The notes under the pieces: generated by a model | Database searches by the model: none | Told to the model about the DNA's origin: nothing | What the model saw: only the letters and a program-made list of their open reading frames with translations | NCBI RefSeq assembly: GCF_932526225.1 | Contig: NC_064035.1 | Coordinates: forward strand, 4,029,501-4,093,500 | Direction: 5' to 3' | DNA: 64,000 nt | Source: Nematostella vectensis | Taxonomy: Eukaryota; Cnidaria; Anthozoa; Actiniaria; Edwardsiidae | Part shown: one piece after another, positions 45,491 through 57,524 of the stretch | Numbering within the stretch: position 1 is the first letter of the stretch | Layout of the letters: each line of letters opens with the position of its first letter | Made by a program: the position numbers and the translations under genes

Positions 45491-48400
45491 CTAGTAGACA
45501 ATTCTCCACTTCGTTGGCTGTTCACACTTGCCGATTTCCTTATCCCCACAAAGACAATTAAACGTTTGATCGCCATGGAAACCTAGAATATCTCGCTCTT
45601 CATAAATGCGGAAAGAGAATGTGGACTCGCAAGTGCCGATGAAGAACCGAGCATGCGCACAAATCCACTGGTCGATGATCGCCACTCCTCCGTCTCCAAA
45701 CTTCTCCAGAATCCTTTGCGGGGGGTCGTACTTAACAATTGGTAGCTTGCTCTTCAAGTAGTCAACATCTGGGGATATGAAATATAATTCAGACAAATCA
45801 ATAAGGTAGCCAAGAGGTAAAATGACAAGTAGTGGTTACATCTGGGGATATGAAATATAATTTAGACAAATCAAGAAAGTAGCCAAGAGGTAAAATGACA
45901 AGTAGTGGTTACATCTGGGGATATGATATATAATTCAGACAAATCAAGAAGGTAGCCAAGAGGTAAAATGACAAGTAGTGGTTACAAGAGGAACTACGTG
46001 GCAATAAACATTGGATAGTAAGGCGGGTCCGGACCGAACCCGAAAGAGCTCGCTCGGAACGGGAAGAGCGAGCGGAAAAAAGTTAACAATATTACAATAA
46101 ACTTTAAATTACTTTTTTGGTAAAGCTTGCATTATCCTTTATCAAATTGATTAAGATGAGAAGTGGTTTGGACTTTAAGCAAAGAACCTCCAAGCCTTCA
46201 GCCTTATTAAACCAATTTATAGTCCAAACAAGTGTTGGGGGGACTGGCCGGGATCTTTAAGTCGAGTTTTAATTGTTTGCCCGAGGGCCAGCACACAACA
46301 GCAGAAGCAGCGTACAGAACTAGGCTCGCTATATTTATACGTTACGACCAGACAGCCATCCATGTACACTATTAACTAAGCTCGCTATATTTATAAGCTA
46401 CGACCAGACAGCCATCCATGTACACTCTTAACTAGGCTCGCTATATTTATACGCTACGACCAGACAGCCATCCATGTACACTCTTAACTAAGCTCGCTAT
46501 ATTTATACGTTACGACCAGACAGCCATCCATGTACACTCTTAACTAGGCTCGCTATATTTATACGGTACGACCAGACAGCCATCCATGTACACTCTTGAC
46601 TAGGCTCGCTATATTTATACGTTACGACCAGACAGCCATCCATGTACACTCTTAACTAGGCTCGCTATATTTATACGCTACGACCAGACAGCCATCCATG
46701 TACACTCTTAACTAGGCTCGCTATATTTATACGCTACGACCAGACAGCCATCCATGTACACTCTTAACTAGGCTCGCTATATTTATACGCTACGACCAGA
46801 CAGCCATCCATGTACACTCTTGACTAGGCTCGCTATATTTTTTTTATACGCTACGACCAGACAGCCATCCATGTACACTCTTAACTAGGCTCGCTATATT
46901 TATACGTTACGACCAGACAGCAATCCATGTACACTCTTGACTAGGCTCGCTATATTTTTTTATACGCTACGACCAGACAGCCATCCATGTACACTCTTGA
47001 CTAGGCTCGCTATATTTATACGTTACGACCAGACAGCCATCCATTTACACTCTTAACTAGGCTCGCTATATTTATACGCTACGACCAGACAACCATCCAT
47101 GTACACTCTTGACTAGGCTCGCTATATTTATACGCTAAGACCAGACAGCCATCCATGTACACTCTTAACTAGGCTCGCTATATTTATACGCTACGACCAG
47201 ACAGCCATCCATGTACACTCTTAACTAGGCTCGCTATATTTATACGTTACGACCAGACAGCCATCCATGTACACTTTTGACTAGGCTCGCTATATTTATA
47301 CGCTACGACCAGACAGCCATCCATGTACACTCTTAACTAGGCTCGCTATATTTATACGTTATGACCAGACAGCCATCCATGTACACTCTTAACTAGGCTC
47401 GCTATATTTATACGCTACGACCAGACAGCAATCCATGTACACTCTTAACTAGGCTCGCTATATTTATACGTTATGACCAGACAGCCATCCATGTACACTC
47501 TTAACTAGGCTCGCTATATTTATACGTTACGACCAGACAGCCATCCATGTACACTCTTAACTAGGCTCGCTATATTTATAAGTTACGACCAGACAGCAAT
47601 CCATGTACACTCTTAACTAGGCTCGCTATATTTATACGCTACGACCAGACAGCCATCCATGTACACTCTTAACTAGGCTCGCTATATTTATACGCTATGA
47701 CCAGACAGCCACCCATGTACACTCTTAACTAGGCTCGCTATATTTATACGTTATGACCAGACAGCCATCCATGTACACTCTCAACTAGGCTCGCTATATT
47801 TATACGTTACGACCAGACAGCCATCCATGTACACTCTTGACTAGGCTCGCTATATTTATACGCTACGACCAGACAGCCATCCATGTACACTCTTAACTAG
47901 GCTCGCTATATTTATACCTTACGACCAGACAGCCATCCATGTACACTCTTGACTAGGCTCGCTATATTTATACGCTACGACCAGACAGCCATCCATGTAC
48001 ACTCTTAACTAGGCTCGCTATATTTATACGTTACGACCAGACAGCCATCCATGTACACTCTTAACTAGGCTCGCTATATTTATACGCTACGACCAGACAG
48101 CCATCCATGTACACTCTTAACTAGGCTCGCTATATTTATACGCTACGACCAGACAGCCATCCATGTACACTCTTGACTAGGCTCGCTATATTTATACGCT
48201 ACGACCAGACAGCCATCCATGTACACTCTTAACTAGGCTCGCTATATTTATACGCTACGACCAGACAGCCATCCATGTACACTCTTGACTAGGCTCGCTA
48301 TATTTATACGTTACGACCAGACAGCCATCCATGTACACTCTTAACTAGGCTCGCTATATTTATACGCTACGACCAGACAGCCATCCATGTACACTCTTGA

Positions 48401-51400
48401 CTAGGCTCGCTATATTTATACGCTACGACCAGACAGCCATCCATGTACACTCTTAACTAGGCTCGCTATATTTATACGCTACGACCAGACAGCCATCCAT
48501 GTACACTCTTGACTAGGCTCGCTATATTTATACGCTACGACCAGACAGCCATCCATGTACACTCTTAACTAGGCTCGCTATATTTATACGCTACGACTAG
48601 ACAGCCATCCATGTACACTCTTGACTAGGCTCGCTATATTTATACGTTACGACCAGACAGCCATCCATGTACACTCTTAACTAGGCTCGCTATATTTATA
48701 CGCTACGACCAGACAGCCATCCATGTACACTCTTGACTAGGCTCGCTATATTTATACGTTACGACCAGACAGCCATCCATGTACACTCTTAACTAGGCTC
48801 GCTATATTTATACGCTACGACCAGACAGCCATCCATGTACACTCTTAACTAGGCTCGCTATATTTATACGTTACGACCAGACAGCCATCCATGTACACTC
48901 TTGACTAGGCTCGCTATATTTATACGTTACGACCAGACAGCCATCCATGTACACTCTTAACTAGGCTCGCTATATTTATACGCTACGACCAGACAGCCAT
49001 CCATGTACACTCTTGACTAGGCTCGCTATATTTATACGTTACGACCAGACAGCCATCCATGTACACTCTTGACTAGGCTCGCTATATTTATACGCTACGA
49101 CCAGACAGCCATCCATGTACACTCTTAACTAGGCTCGCTATATTTATACGCTACGACCAGACAGCCATCCATGTACACTCTTGACTAGGCTCGCTATATT
49201 TATACGCTACGACCAGACAGCAATCCATGTACACTCTTGACTAGGCTCGCTATATTTATACGCTACGACCAGACAGCCATCCATGTACACTCTTGACTAG
49301 GCTCGCTATATTTATACGCTACGACCAGACAGCCATCCATGTACACTCTTGACTAGGCTCGCTATATTTATACGTTACGACCAGACAGCCATCCATGTAC
49401 ACTCTTGACTAGGCTCGCTATATTTATACGCTACGACCAGACAGCCATCCATGTACACTCTTAACTAGGCTCGCTATATTTATACGCTACGACCAGACAG
49501 CCATCCATGTACACTCTTGACTAGGCTCGCTATATTTATACGTTACGACCAGACAGCCATCCATGTACACTCTTGACTAGGCTCGCTATATTTATACGTT
49601 ACGACCAGACAGCCATCCACGTACACTCTTAACTAGGCTCGCTATATTTATACGCTAAGACCAGACAGCCATCCATGTACACTCTTAACTAGGCTCGCTA
49701 TATTTATACGCTACGACCAGACAGCCATCCATGTACACTCTTTTTTTTTATAAAGAACGTTTTCTTTTCAGTTGAGGCTGGACCGTTTAATTTTTGGGAC
49801 ATTTAAGTCCCGAAGCATAGTGCGATCCAATGAAGTCAATATTTCACTTATTCTTATAACTAAACGAACATCCTGCTATTCAATGTAAATTAATAAAAAA
49901 CTAAAAATTCCTCAAGAATACTTTTAACCTTGAATTATCCTATAAGCTAGAGCAAATATCTTGACTTGTATATTTGCTTCCTACAATTAGTAAAATCCAC
50001 ATTCATTCTAGCCTAATCATAACAGCTGTGAAACTTCCAGTACTCTGGTGAGATAATCAAAATTAACCCCCCATGCCAATCAACTGCTATAATTTCGTTC
50101 TGGTGTTCGTGCAAAGATCTATCCGAATAGTTTTTTTGTCGGTAACTTCAGTGTTCCAATATGAGAAAATTTTGAAAAAAATAAACTTTTATTAACGCTA
50201 GTGTGTACATACGTCGATGCCGCAGGCCCGCAGGGGGTACGAACTTCCCCCCCCTCCACAACGGCCGAAAGTCTACTTTCGGTTCTCAATAGACGTGCTA
50301 TTCGTAGACAAAACTATAAAGCATAAGCTAGATCCACTCTGGTATGTCATTAATCCATAACTCAGACTTTATTTGTAGCCAAATCCCACAATAAACGTCC
50401 CGTGGAGATACTGCAAAGGCATAAAAAACCCTTTTTGTTCTTTCGGTGGTGGTCAGATTTTTATCAGAAAACTTCCTCCCTCCCCCCCTCCCCCAGAAAA
50501 ATTAGGTCCTCTTTTTCGGATTTCGCCTCCCCCCCCCCAAGAAAAATCCTGGGTACGGCCTGCTAAGATTTATGCGGCTTCGTGGGTAAAAATATAATTT
50601 CAGCTGTTTTTCTACCACCAATAAATCCAATTACTGTGCTTCTCTTTACAAATTCTAAAGTAAAGAAATTTAACAAATAAAGTAATAAAAAGGAATGAAA
50701 AGACAGCTGGGTGCCATAAAGTCTTCTTTTTATCTATGTCTATGTTATTTTAATAAGCTTATTCTAATAAACTTTTCACACAATTCCTTTGATCTTAAGC
50801 TCGCCGCTAGGCTATCCTGCTTTCATAACCACAGCAAAAACAGAGAAGAAGTAAGTTCCGTAACACGATCCCTCGTTTACCGAAAATATGGGAAACCTTT
50901 CAAATTCAAATGGTAAGTATATCCTCCACAAATACACAATATCCTAATAAAACAAAAACTAGTTTTGAAGGGAATATGAAAAAAAATTAAATGACCTTCA
51001 CCTACATTTGTACACACTACGAATTAAACACAGAAATCTTAGTTTGAGTAAAAAAAATACATGCTCGCAATTTGTATTCGATTCAACGCTTATTAATGAG
51101 GGAAACCTAACAAATACAATACAAACTTACAATTCCCGGTCAAGAAAATAAAAAAAAACCTCTTCATTATAGAAAGGCCAAAACGCGATTAATTTCAATG
51201 ATTTTTTTTTAGATTTTAGAAAGCAATAATAAGCAATTAATAAAAATGTTGTTAAAATACGTTTAAAATATGTAGTTGGTCCGAATTCAAAAGTAAAGAT
51301 TTCCATAAGAATTTCTTAAATTGATATCTGAGATATATTGCTAATAACTGTCGAAAATCCCTTTGCACCCTTACGTCGTTACTATGGGAACGTCAATGTA

Positions 51401-54400
51401 AACATATGTTATTGATATAAAAAGAGGGAGGGGATCGCTTGACTCATTCGTGGAAAATAACACCTAGCAAGGGGATCGCTTGACTCATTTGTTGAAAATA
51501 GAACACCTAGCAAGGGGATCGCTTGACTCATTCGTGGAAAATAACACCTAGCAAGGGGATCGCTTGACTCATTTGTTGAAAATAGAACACCTAGCAAGGG
51601 GATCGCTTGACTCATTCGTGGAAAATAGAGCACCTAGCAAGGGGATCGCTTGACTCATTTGTGGAAAATAGAACACCTAGCAAGGGGATCGCTTGACTCA
51701 TTCGTGGAAAATAGAGCACCTAGCAAGGGGATCGCTTGACTCATTCGTGGAAAATAGAGCACCTAGCAAGGGGATCGCTTGACTCATTCGTGGAAAATAG
51801 AGCACCTAGCAAGGGGATCGCTTGACTCATTTGTTGAAAATAGAACACCTAGCAAGGGGATCGCTTGACTCATTTGTTGAAAATAGAACACCTAGCAAGG
51901 GGATCGCTTGACTCATTCGTGGAAAATAGAGCACCTAGCAAGGGGATCGCTTGACTCATTCGTGGAAAATAACACCTAGCAAGGGGATCGCTTGACTCAT
52001 TTGTTGAAAATAGAACACCTAGCAAGGGGATCGCTTGACTCATTCGTGGAAAATAGAGCACCTAGCAAGGGGATCGCTTGACTCATTTGTGGAAAATAGA
52101 ACACCTAGCAAGGGGATCGCTTGACTCATTCGTGGAAAATAGAGCACCTAGCAAGGGGATCGCTTGACTCATTCGTGGAAAATAAGAGCACCTAGCAAGG
52201 GGATCGCTTGACTCATTCGTGGAAAATAGAGCACCTAGCAAGGGGATCGCTTGACTCATTCGTGGAAAATAGAGCACCTACAATCTTCAACAAAAGTAAG
52301 TGGGACACTTCCCATACGAACAACCGCCAACCCTCTCCCCCCGATTAATATTGGTTAGAGGCGATTTTTCAGCTCAAAACACAAGCAGTAGCAAGGTGAT
52401 CATTTGCCTCCAACATTGAGGAAGGGGGAGGGAAAGTGTCCCATTAGTTTTGTAACAGATTGTAGCAAGGGGATCGCATGACTCATTCGTGGAAAATAGA
52501 GCACCTGGCAAGGGGAAATCGAAAGCAAGGATGTATACCCCATAAGCAATCTGTATCGGCCAAGCTCTGAAAATTAAAATTTTAGCAGAGTTCCTTGTAG
52601 CTTGCTTGTTTGCCTAAATGGAACTATAAAACTATTAATTTTATTGAGACTATAAAAGAATGTTTTGGCCACGTCAACATTAAACTTGTTTCTTTTTTCA
52701 GAATGCCAAATTGCGTTCAACTACGTGGGCTTGTCTTACGAAGGTAAAATTGCTATTTCAGCTTTCCAAATCCTCCCCAGTCTTCTCTCGACCGTCGCGA
52801 ACGTGCTGACCATTTACGTGAACAGCAAGCCACGCATGCGCACTACAACCAATATCCTCATCCTAAATATGGCAGTTGGTGACGTCACAGTCACCCTGAT
52901 CGGCTGTCCAATCACGGTGGCGTGGTTCTGGGATGGTATGCTGTGGTTTGGAGGTCTCGTGGGAGAGATAACATGCCGAATTTGTATTTCAGTATTTTAC
53001 TTGTCCTGTTACGTGTCATTGTTCAGTCTGTTATTCATATCTGTGGACAGATTTCTAGCCGTCAAACGACCGCTGCAGCACAAGGCCATGAAGGGCTGGC
53101 TCAAGTACGCTGTATCGGCAACATGGTTGGTTGCGCTTTTGAGCGTAGAAAGTGCGATGTCGATGTGCCTGGTAGAGCGAGGTGATGGAAAAGTCTTCTG
53201 TGGAATACAAGATATGAGACGTACGGGCATCTTTATGATGACTGTCTTTCTAGTGATGCTCGTCGCCATGGTTTTCATCTACACGTGGATTGGGTACAAA
53301 CTGTGGACTCGCCACACGCCAGGAGAACAGCAAGGCACTGTGAACCAGCGCAACGCACGCACCGCATCCAGGGCCACGCGGATGATCATAGCCACCCTGC
53401 TGGCATTTATTGTCTGCTGGTCCCCTTCCATGGCATTGGAAATACAAGGGGTTGTAACACCTCCTTCAACAGCGGCATTTGCGTACGCAATACTATATTG
53501 TAATGGTCTTATAAACGTTTGCATTTATGTCTTGATGAACGAAAAATTTCGCAACGAAGTCAAGACTCTGTTAAAGTGCTGTTTTTGCTGCAATGCTGTT
53601 GCAGTCTCTAGCAACCTTATATCTGCAGAACACGGTCTTCCATCTGACAAAAGCGGTGGCGGCATTGAGGTCTTATGTATTTCAAGTCTTCAAAACAGGC
53701 AGAGGCAAAATGTGGTAGCATCGAACAACTTAACAATGTCATCTGGGGCAGCTGAGTGAGAAACGTCTATTTGAGGATATCATTCGATTTCCAGCCTACC
53801 TCGTCCCAGGCGCGTACACAGGGGGTGCGGGTGCGCATACCTCTTGGCCGCCAAAAATTGGCCATAGGAATCTTCATACACTATACTTTTTCCATATGAT
53901 ACCTATAATTGCAAAACCCCATCAGCCAATCCTGTGTACGCGCCTGCGTCCGTATTTGTCTGAGTGAAGCAGGGTATATAATGTACATTTCTTTTTAAAT
54001 AATTTTATGGTAAACTTATAATGAAGGGTAGATATGGCTTACTAAATAAATGATATTAAAGTATAAATATCATAATATAATATCATATAAATATAATTAT
54101 GTGATGCGTGATATAAATAATTATGTGATGCGTGACGTCACACACGGAATTTGAATCGTAAACTGCACTTGCCTGATTGGTCAGCATCCGTTGATAGAAA
54201 CACCTTTTCAAGCTTCTCCTTTTTTAGAAACTTCTTCAGTTGCTTGGCAACATTATCAAGTGATGGTACCTTATCAGGGTGGGCATAAAGGAAGTCTGCT
54301 CTTCGGAGGTGCACCCCGATGTAGGGCCCCCCTTTGGCCAAGCCTTCCTGCTTCTTGTTCTTTCTCCAGTCTTCATCCATAAGAGTGTTATCTTCTTCAT

Positions 54401-56272
54401 CTGTTGATTGAAGAAACTTTTTTCTAAATTTATCTCCTTCATCACGCAGGTGCTTCGCAAATACCAGACTTCTTCTTGCCTGAATTAAGTAAAAGATACA
54501 AGTCATCAAGTGTGGTATTTTAAGGTTCAGTTAGCTGACTCTTTTCAGAGTTGATAAAAAGTGTTTAAATATTAAACATCAGGAATTTTATGGTGCACAA
54601 ACTGACAAGGAGTAATGGATCAACTTGGATGTACCAGCCTCATGAACCTCTGCCGTCACTTTATGCTTCAACTATATTTCTGGATAATCTCAAATGAGTT
54701 GGCTAAGGTTTAGTATCTCAAATACTAACAGGCTCATTAACAAACCCTTTTTTTTCATGGATGGACCTATAACAGTTTATCGATCCACAACTTGTGAGTA
54801 TAGAAATATAGTCTACTATCATTCTGGGTCTCTCACAATTGACACACACTGTAATTATAGACAAATGTTTTAGGGTTTTGTGCCATTAATCAAGGAGGCA
54901 TGTTTAGGCTTTTGTATTATAGCCAGGATTTCTATTAGGCCCTTGTGATATTTCTTGTGTATTTCAAAGGGGGAGGAGGGGGGGGGGGAGGTTAATCCCA
55001 GGGACAATTGAAATCAATTGTATGTATAGTAAATTCAAATGAATTGTATGTATAGTACCTCCCAGTAATCTTTCTGTCCATAGTGAATGTGAAGCACTTC
55101 TTCAAACCTGTCAATAAATACTGACCTGTAAAAAAAAAACAAGACAAAATTCAGAGATGAAATCCTAGAAGGGGTGTGCTGGTATGCTCTTCTTGGAACA
55201 TTTAGTAATTTTCTAATTCCTAAAATGCTAAAAATTGTAAAAAAATAAAATAATAATAATTGGGAATAGTGCTATAAACTACTTTTTCCCAAAGGTAAGG
55301 AGTTAGCCTTACAATAGGATAGCTTAACAAACAAACAAAATAACTAGAAGTGAAACCTGTAGAATATTTGAAATAAAAATGTTTGCTGTGAGGCACTCTC
55401 CCAGCCACACGCACGAGCATGTTCCGGCCTGTAGGCTATTTTTGCAGATGCGTGTTATCAAAATAACAAAAAAGTTATTGGCACACGAATCCAAGGTGTG
55501 CGCAAAGTGCGCTGCAAAGCCCGCTTCTATTGACTAAAGCATGTATAGCAAGGCCAATGAATTAATTTTCTAAACTCTTGAAGTTGAGATTATCGCCGTA
55601 CCTAGACTTAATTTTATCAAGCAAATAGGGCTCCATGATTGCAGCCGTTCCTTGGACAGAAACACATTTGAATTTGCGCGCGTAAACATCGGCCATTCCC
55701 CAGAAATAGCCGCGATATTTGCCTCCATCTTTGTAGTACACGGGATTATCTATGCAGTCTCGATCGTCGATCTTTTCCTCCCATACTCCGTCTTTCCAGC
55801 CCTCCGCGTATCGCTGGAGGTATATAATCTCGTCTATGCCCGTACCTCCATTAACTTTTAAAAATTGGTCGAAGTCTATAACTGGGACATATCGAGCAAG
55901 GTTTTTCATATCAAAGAAAGTTCTCCACGGTAGCCCAGTTTGTTCGATTCTAGACCTCCAGTGGTATAATCGCCGCCATGGGGGTGTAACTAGAACCCAA
56001 CTCTGCTTTTTATTGAGCAGTTTGACTAGGTTAGCAACCCGCATGTAAACATCTCGGCGTAAATTAAACCCCTCTCCAGGATTTACGTCGTAAATGAGGT
56101 ACCGTTGTCTCGAATCTTTCGTGAAGTTTCCTTCGAGTATTCCAACATTGAGACCATGATTGCTTGCTGTATTAAAGGCTATTTCCTCGTCTAGTATGTC
56201 TGCAGCGAGAGTTCTGAGGCAAGAACTACTAAACACAATAATGGCTAAAAAGTAACCAGTGTTTAGGGCCAT
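45491..56272 (-). CDS. POFUT2: GDP-fucose protein O-fucosyltransferase 2
   Basis: ER enzyme that adds O-fucose to Ser/Thr in thrombospondin type 1 repeats. Exons on the minus strand: 55602-56272, 55059-55125, 54173-54479, 45491-45768; 440 aa, phases consistent. A signal peptide (residues 1-23) precedes DVNPGEGFNLRRDVY with the catalytic-position Glu (residue 67). Also seen: WEEKIDDRDCIDNP, SVQGTAAI, the GDP-fucose-site GVHLRRADF, FLSTDAD, DGGVAIIDQWICAHARFFIG, STFSFRI and C-terminal KWRIVY. Length and order match the human enzyme (429 aa). The last intron (8.4 kb) starts with a GC donor (CAG|GCAAGT), supported because this junction reproduces the family spacing exactly. The intron contains GPCR-A copy 3 antisense and two minisatellites. 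Two further terminal-exon copies lie farther downstream at 36618 and 26308. Confidence 0.93.
45765..45983. repeat. 73-bp acceptor-containing tandem repeat (unit 3)
   Basis: Three copies as in units 1 and 2, immediately upstream (minus strand) of the POFUT2 last exon. Confidence 0.9.
46319..49741. repeat. 56-bp minisatellite, about 61 copies (unit 3)
   Basis: Homogeneous 56-bp array (TAGGCTCGCTATATTTATAC ... GACCAGACAGCCATCCATGT ...). Variation is confined to a few positions: GTTACG/GCTACG, TTAACT/TTGACT, CCATCC/CAATCC, and T-run insertions near 46840 and 46955. It lies in the last POFUT2 intron. Each unit contains a TATA-box-like TATATTTATA. Confidence 0.97.
50223..50562. mobile_element. MITE, CAGGCCCG family, 5' arm shortened (unit 3)
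   Basis: Same element as at 27980, but its left arm is rearranged (CAGGCCCGCAGGGGGTACG) together with loss of the preceding spacer found in units 1 and 2. Confidence 0.7.
50888..53759 (+). CDS. Class A GPCR type A, copy 3
   Basis: Exons 50888-50912 (MGNLSNSN) and 52702-53759, giving 360 aa. Two residues are missing from the tail (NLISAEHG where copies 1 and 2 have NLRQISAEHG). It otherwise keeps Asp 2.50, DRF, CWSP and the TM7 NVCIY motif. It lies on the strand opposite POFUT2, wholly inside the POFUT2 last intron. Its own intron (1.8 kb) carries the 43-bp array. Confidence 0.88.
51428..52281. repeat. 43/41-bp minisatellite in GPCR-A intron (unit 3)
   Basis: About 20 copies of the unit described at 29250, with the same long and short forms in a different order. 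Confidence 0.95.
53807..53946. mobile_element. 140-bp MITE (unit 3)
   Basis: Duplicate of the element at 31863, with perfect 16-bp inverted ends. Confidence 0.87.
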
Positions 56273-57151
56273 TTCCCGAAGATTCTTCTGTGGTTCAATT
56301 CATTCAAATCTCCTACGGGACCGGATCAAATGCTACTCAATGGTACTGAAAACCGGCTACGATTGGCTAACCTGTGACCTATTGTCCTGCTCGCCAATCA
56401 ATTGAGACCACGAGTGATTGTCTCTGTGTTGTCTTTATATTTGATCAATTCTTTCTCATTTTTTATGCTACTGATCATATTTGCCCTGTATTTCTTTTGT
56501 GGCCCTTTTGTTTACGTTATACAGTTACACGTTTACAACTACTCAAACCTCGAGACTCCTCTGTTCTAAAAAAAAAACTTTTCAGTTCACTCGCGTACGG
56601 TGCGTCAGCTTATCGTCTTTTACCACTTGTTGTTACCGGTCCTTATTAGTATCGGTCCTTTCAAATTATTAATTACCCTATTCACTTGTCTTCCGACAGA
56701 TAATTTTCTTTTAACTGAATACCAACAACTTGTTTCCCTCAGATATTTTTTTCTCTGCAGTAGCAACGAAAGGTCAAATTAATCTATTAGCTACTTGCAT
56801 TGTATTGAAAATTGCATGAGGCATTCATAAAATACAGTCTGGCTAGTATTATCCTAAGGCCCCGGGAAATTGCCTTTTTAAAGGCAATTTAAAATATTAA
56901 AATATGACTTATGGTAGCGCCGGGCAAAATAAATTGATTTTGCATGTTTCCAACTTGTCTCCTCCTCAAATAGAAGTCTACTCCATGCTGCTAGGTCACA
57001 GTAATCTTTTACGTTATCCTACCAGGTGAGCAAAAGCAAAAAAAAAAACTATATAACTGCATCCCCCTCCCCTCAGCACATCCGTGGATACGCGCCTGTG
57101 GAGAGCATGCGATCAAAACAGTAATAATACAGTGCGAGCACCCCTCTGCAC
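56273..57151. other. POFUT2 upstream region
   Basis: Probable POFUT2 promoter. It includes AATTGCCTTTTTAAAGGCAATTT, a perfect palindromic motif near 56868-56890. No coding segment recognised. Confidence 0.4.
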
Positions 57152-57492
57152 CAGGCCCGTACCCAGGGGGGGTGGTGCAGAGGGGTGCGTTCGCATCCCC
57201 CCCACACACACACACACACAAACAACGGCGTAGAGTCCAATTACAGCTAGCAATAAACGTGCTATTTGTAGATAAAACTATATAGCATAAGCGAATAGAC
57301 AAAAAAGGCGTTCTAAATCAATCTGGTATGTCATAACTCTATAAGTCAAACTTGTAGCCAAATCCGATAATATACGTGGCGTTTTCTCTTGGGGGTGGTG
57401 AGATTATCAAAAATTTCATCCACACCCCAGAAAAAGTAGGTCCACTTTTTTCGGATTTCGCACACCCCAAGAAAAATCCATGGTACGGGGCT
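57152..57492. mobile_element. MITE, CAGGCCCGTACCCAGG family (outside the triplication)
   Basis: Begins CAGGCCCGTACCCAGGGGGG and ends AAAATCCATGGTACGGGGCTG. The core AAACGTGCTATTTGTAGATA resembles that of the element at 27980, showing that the family is dispersed and mobile. It abuts the 3' side of the POFUT2-like exon. Confidence 0.7.
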
Positions 57493-57524
57493 GTGCAGCC
57501 ATCAGCTTTCCCTTCTCTACAAAC

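Larger units (their letters stand above)
41901..54250. repeat. Segmental duplication unit 3 (about 12.3 kb)
   Basis: Third tandem unit. It runs without a break into the complete POFUT2 exon 3 on its right and so keeps the parental right edge. It is enlarged by the 3.4-kb 56-bp array. Confidence 0.92.

Noticed and set aside
46319-49741. CRISPR-like array (regular 56-bp repeats)
   Set aside because: There are no unique spacers: the whole 56-bp period is repeated, the flanks are eukaryotic introns, and no cas genes exist.
57009-57302. 97-codon minus-strand frame with Cys/Val repeats
   Set aside because: It covers a CA microsatellite and the end of a MITE; no independent coding evidence.
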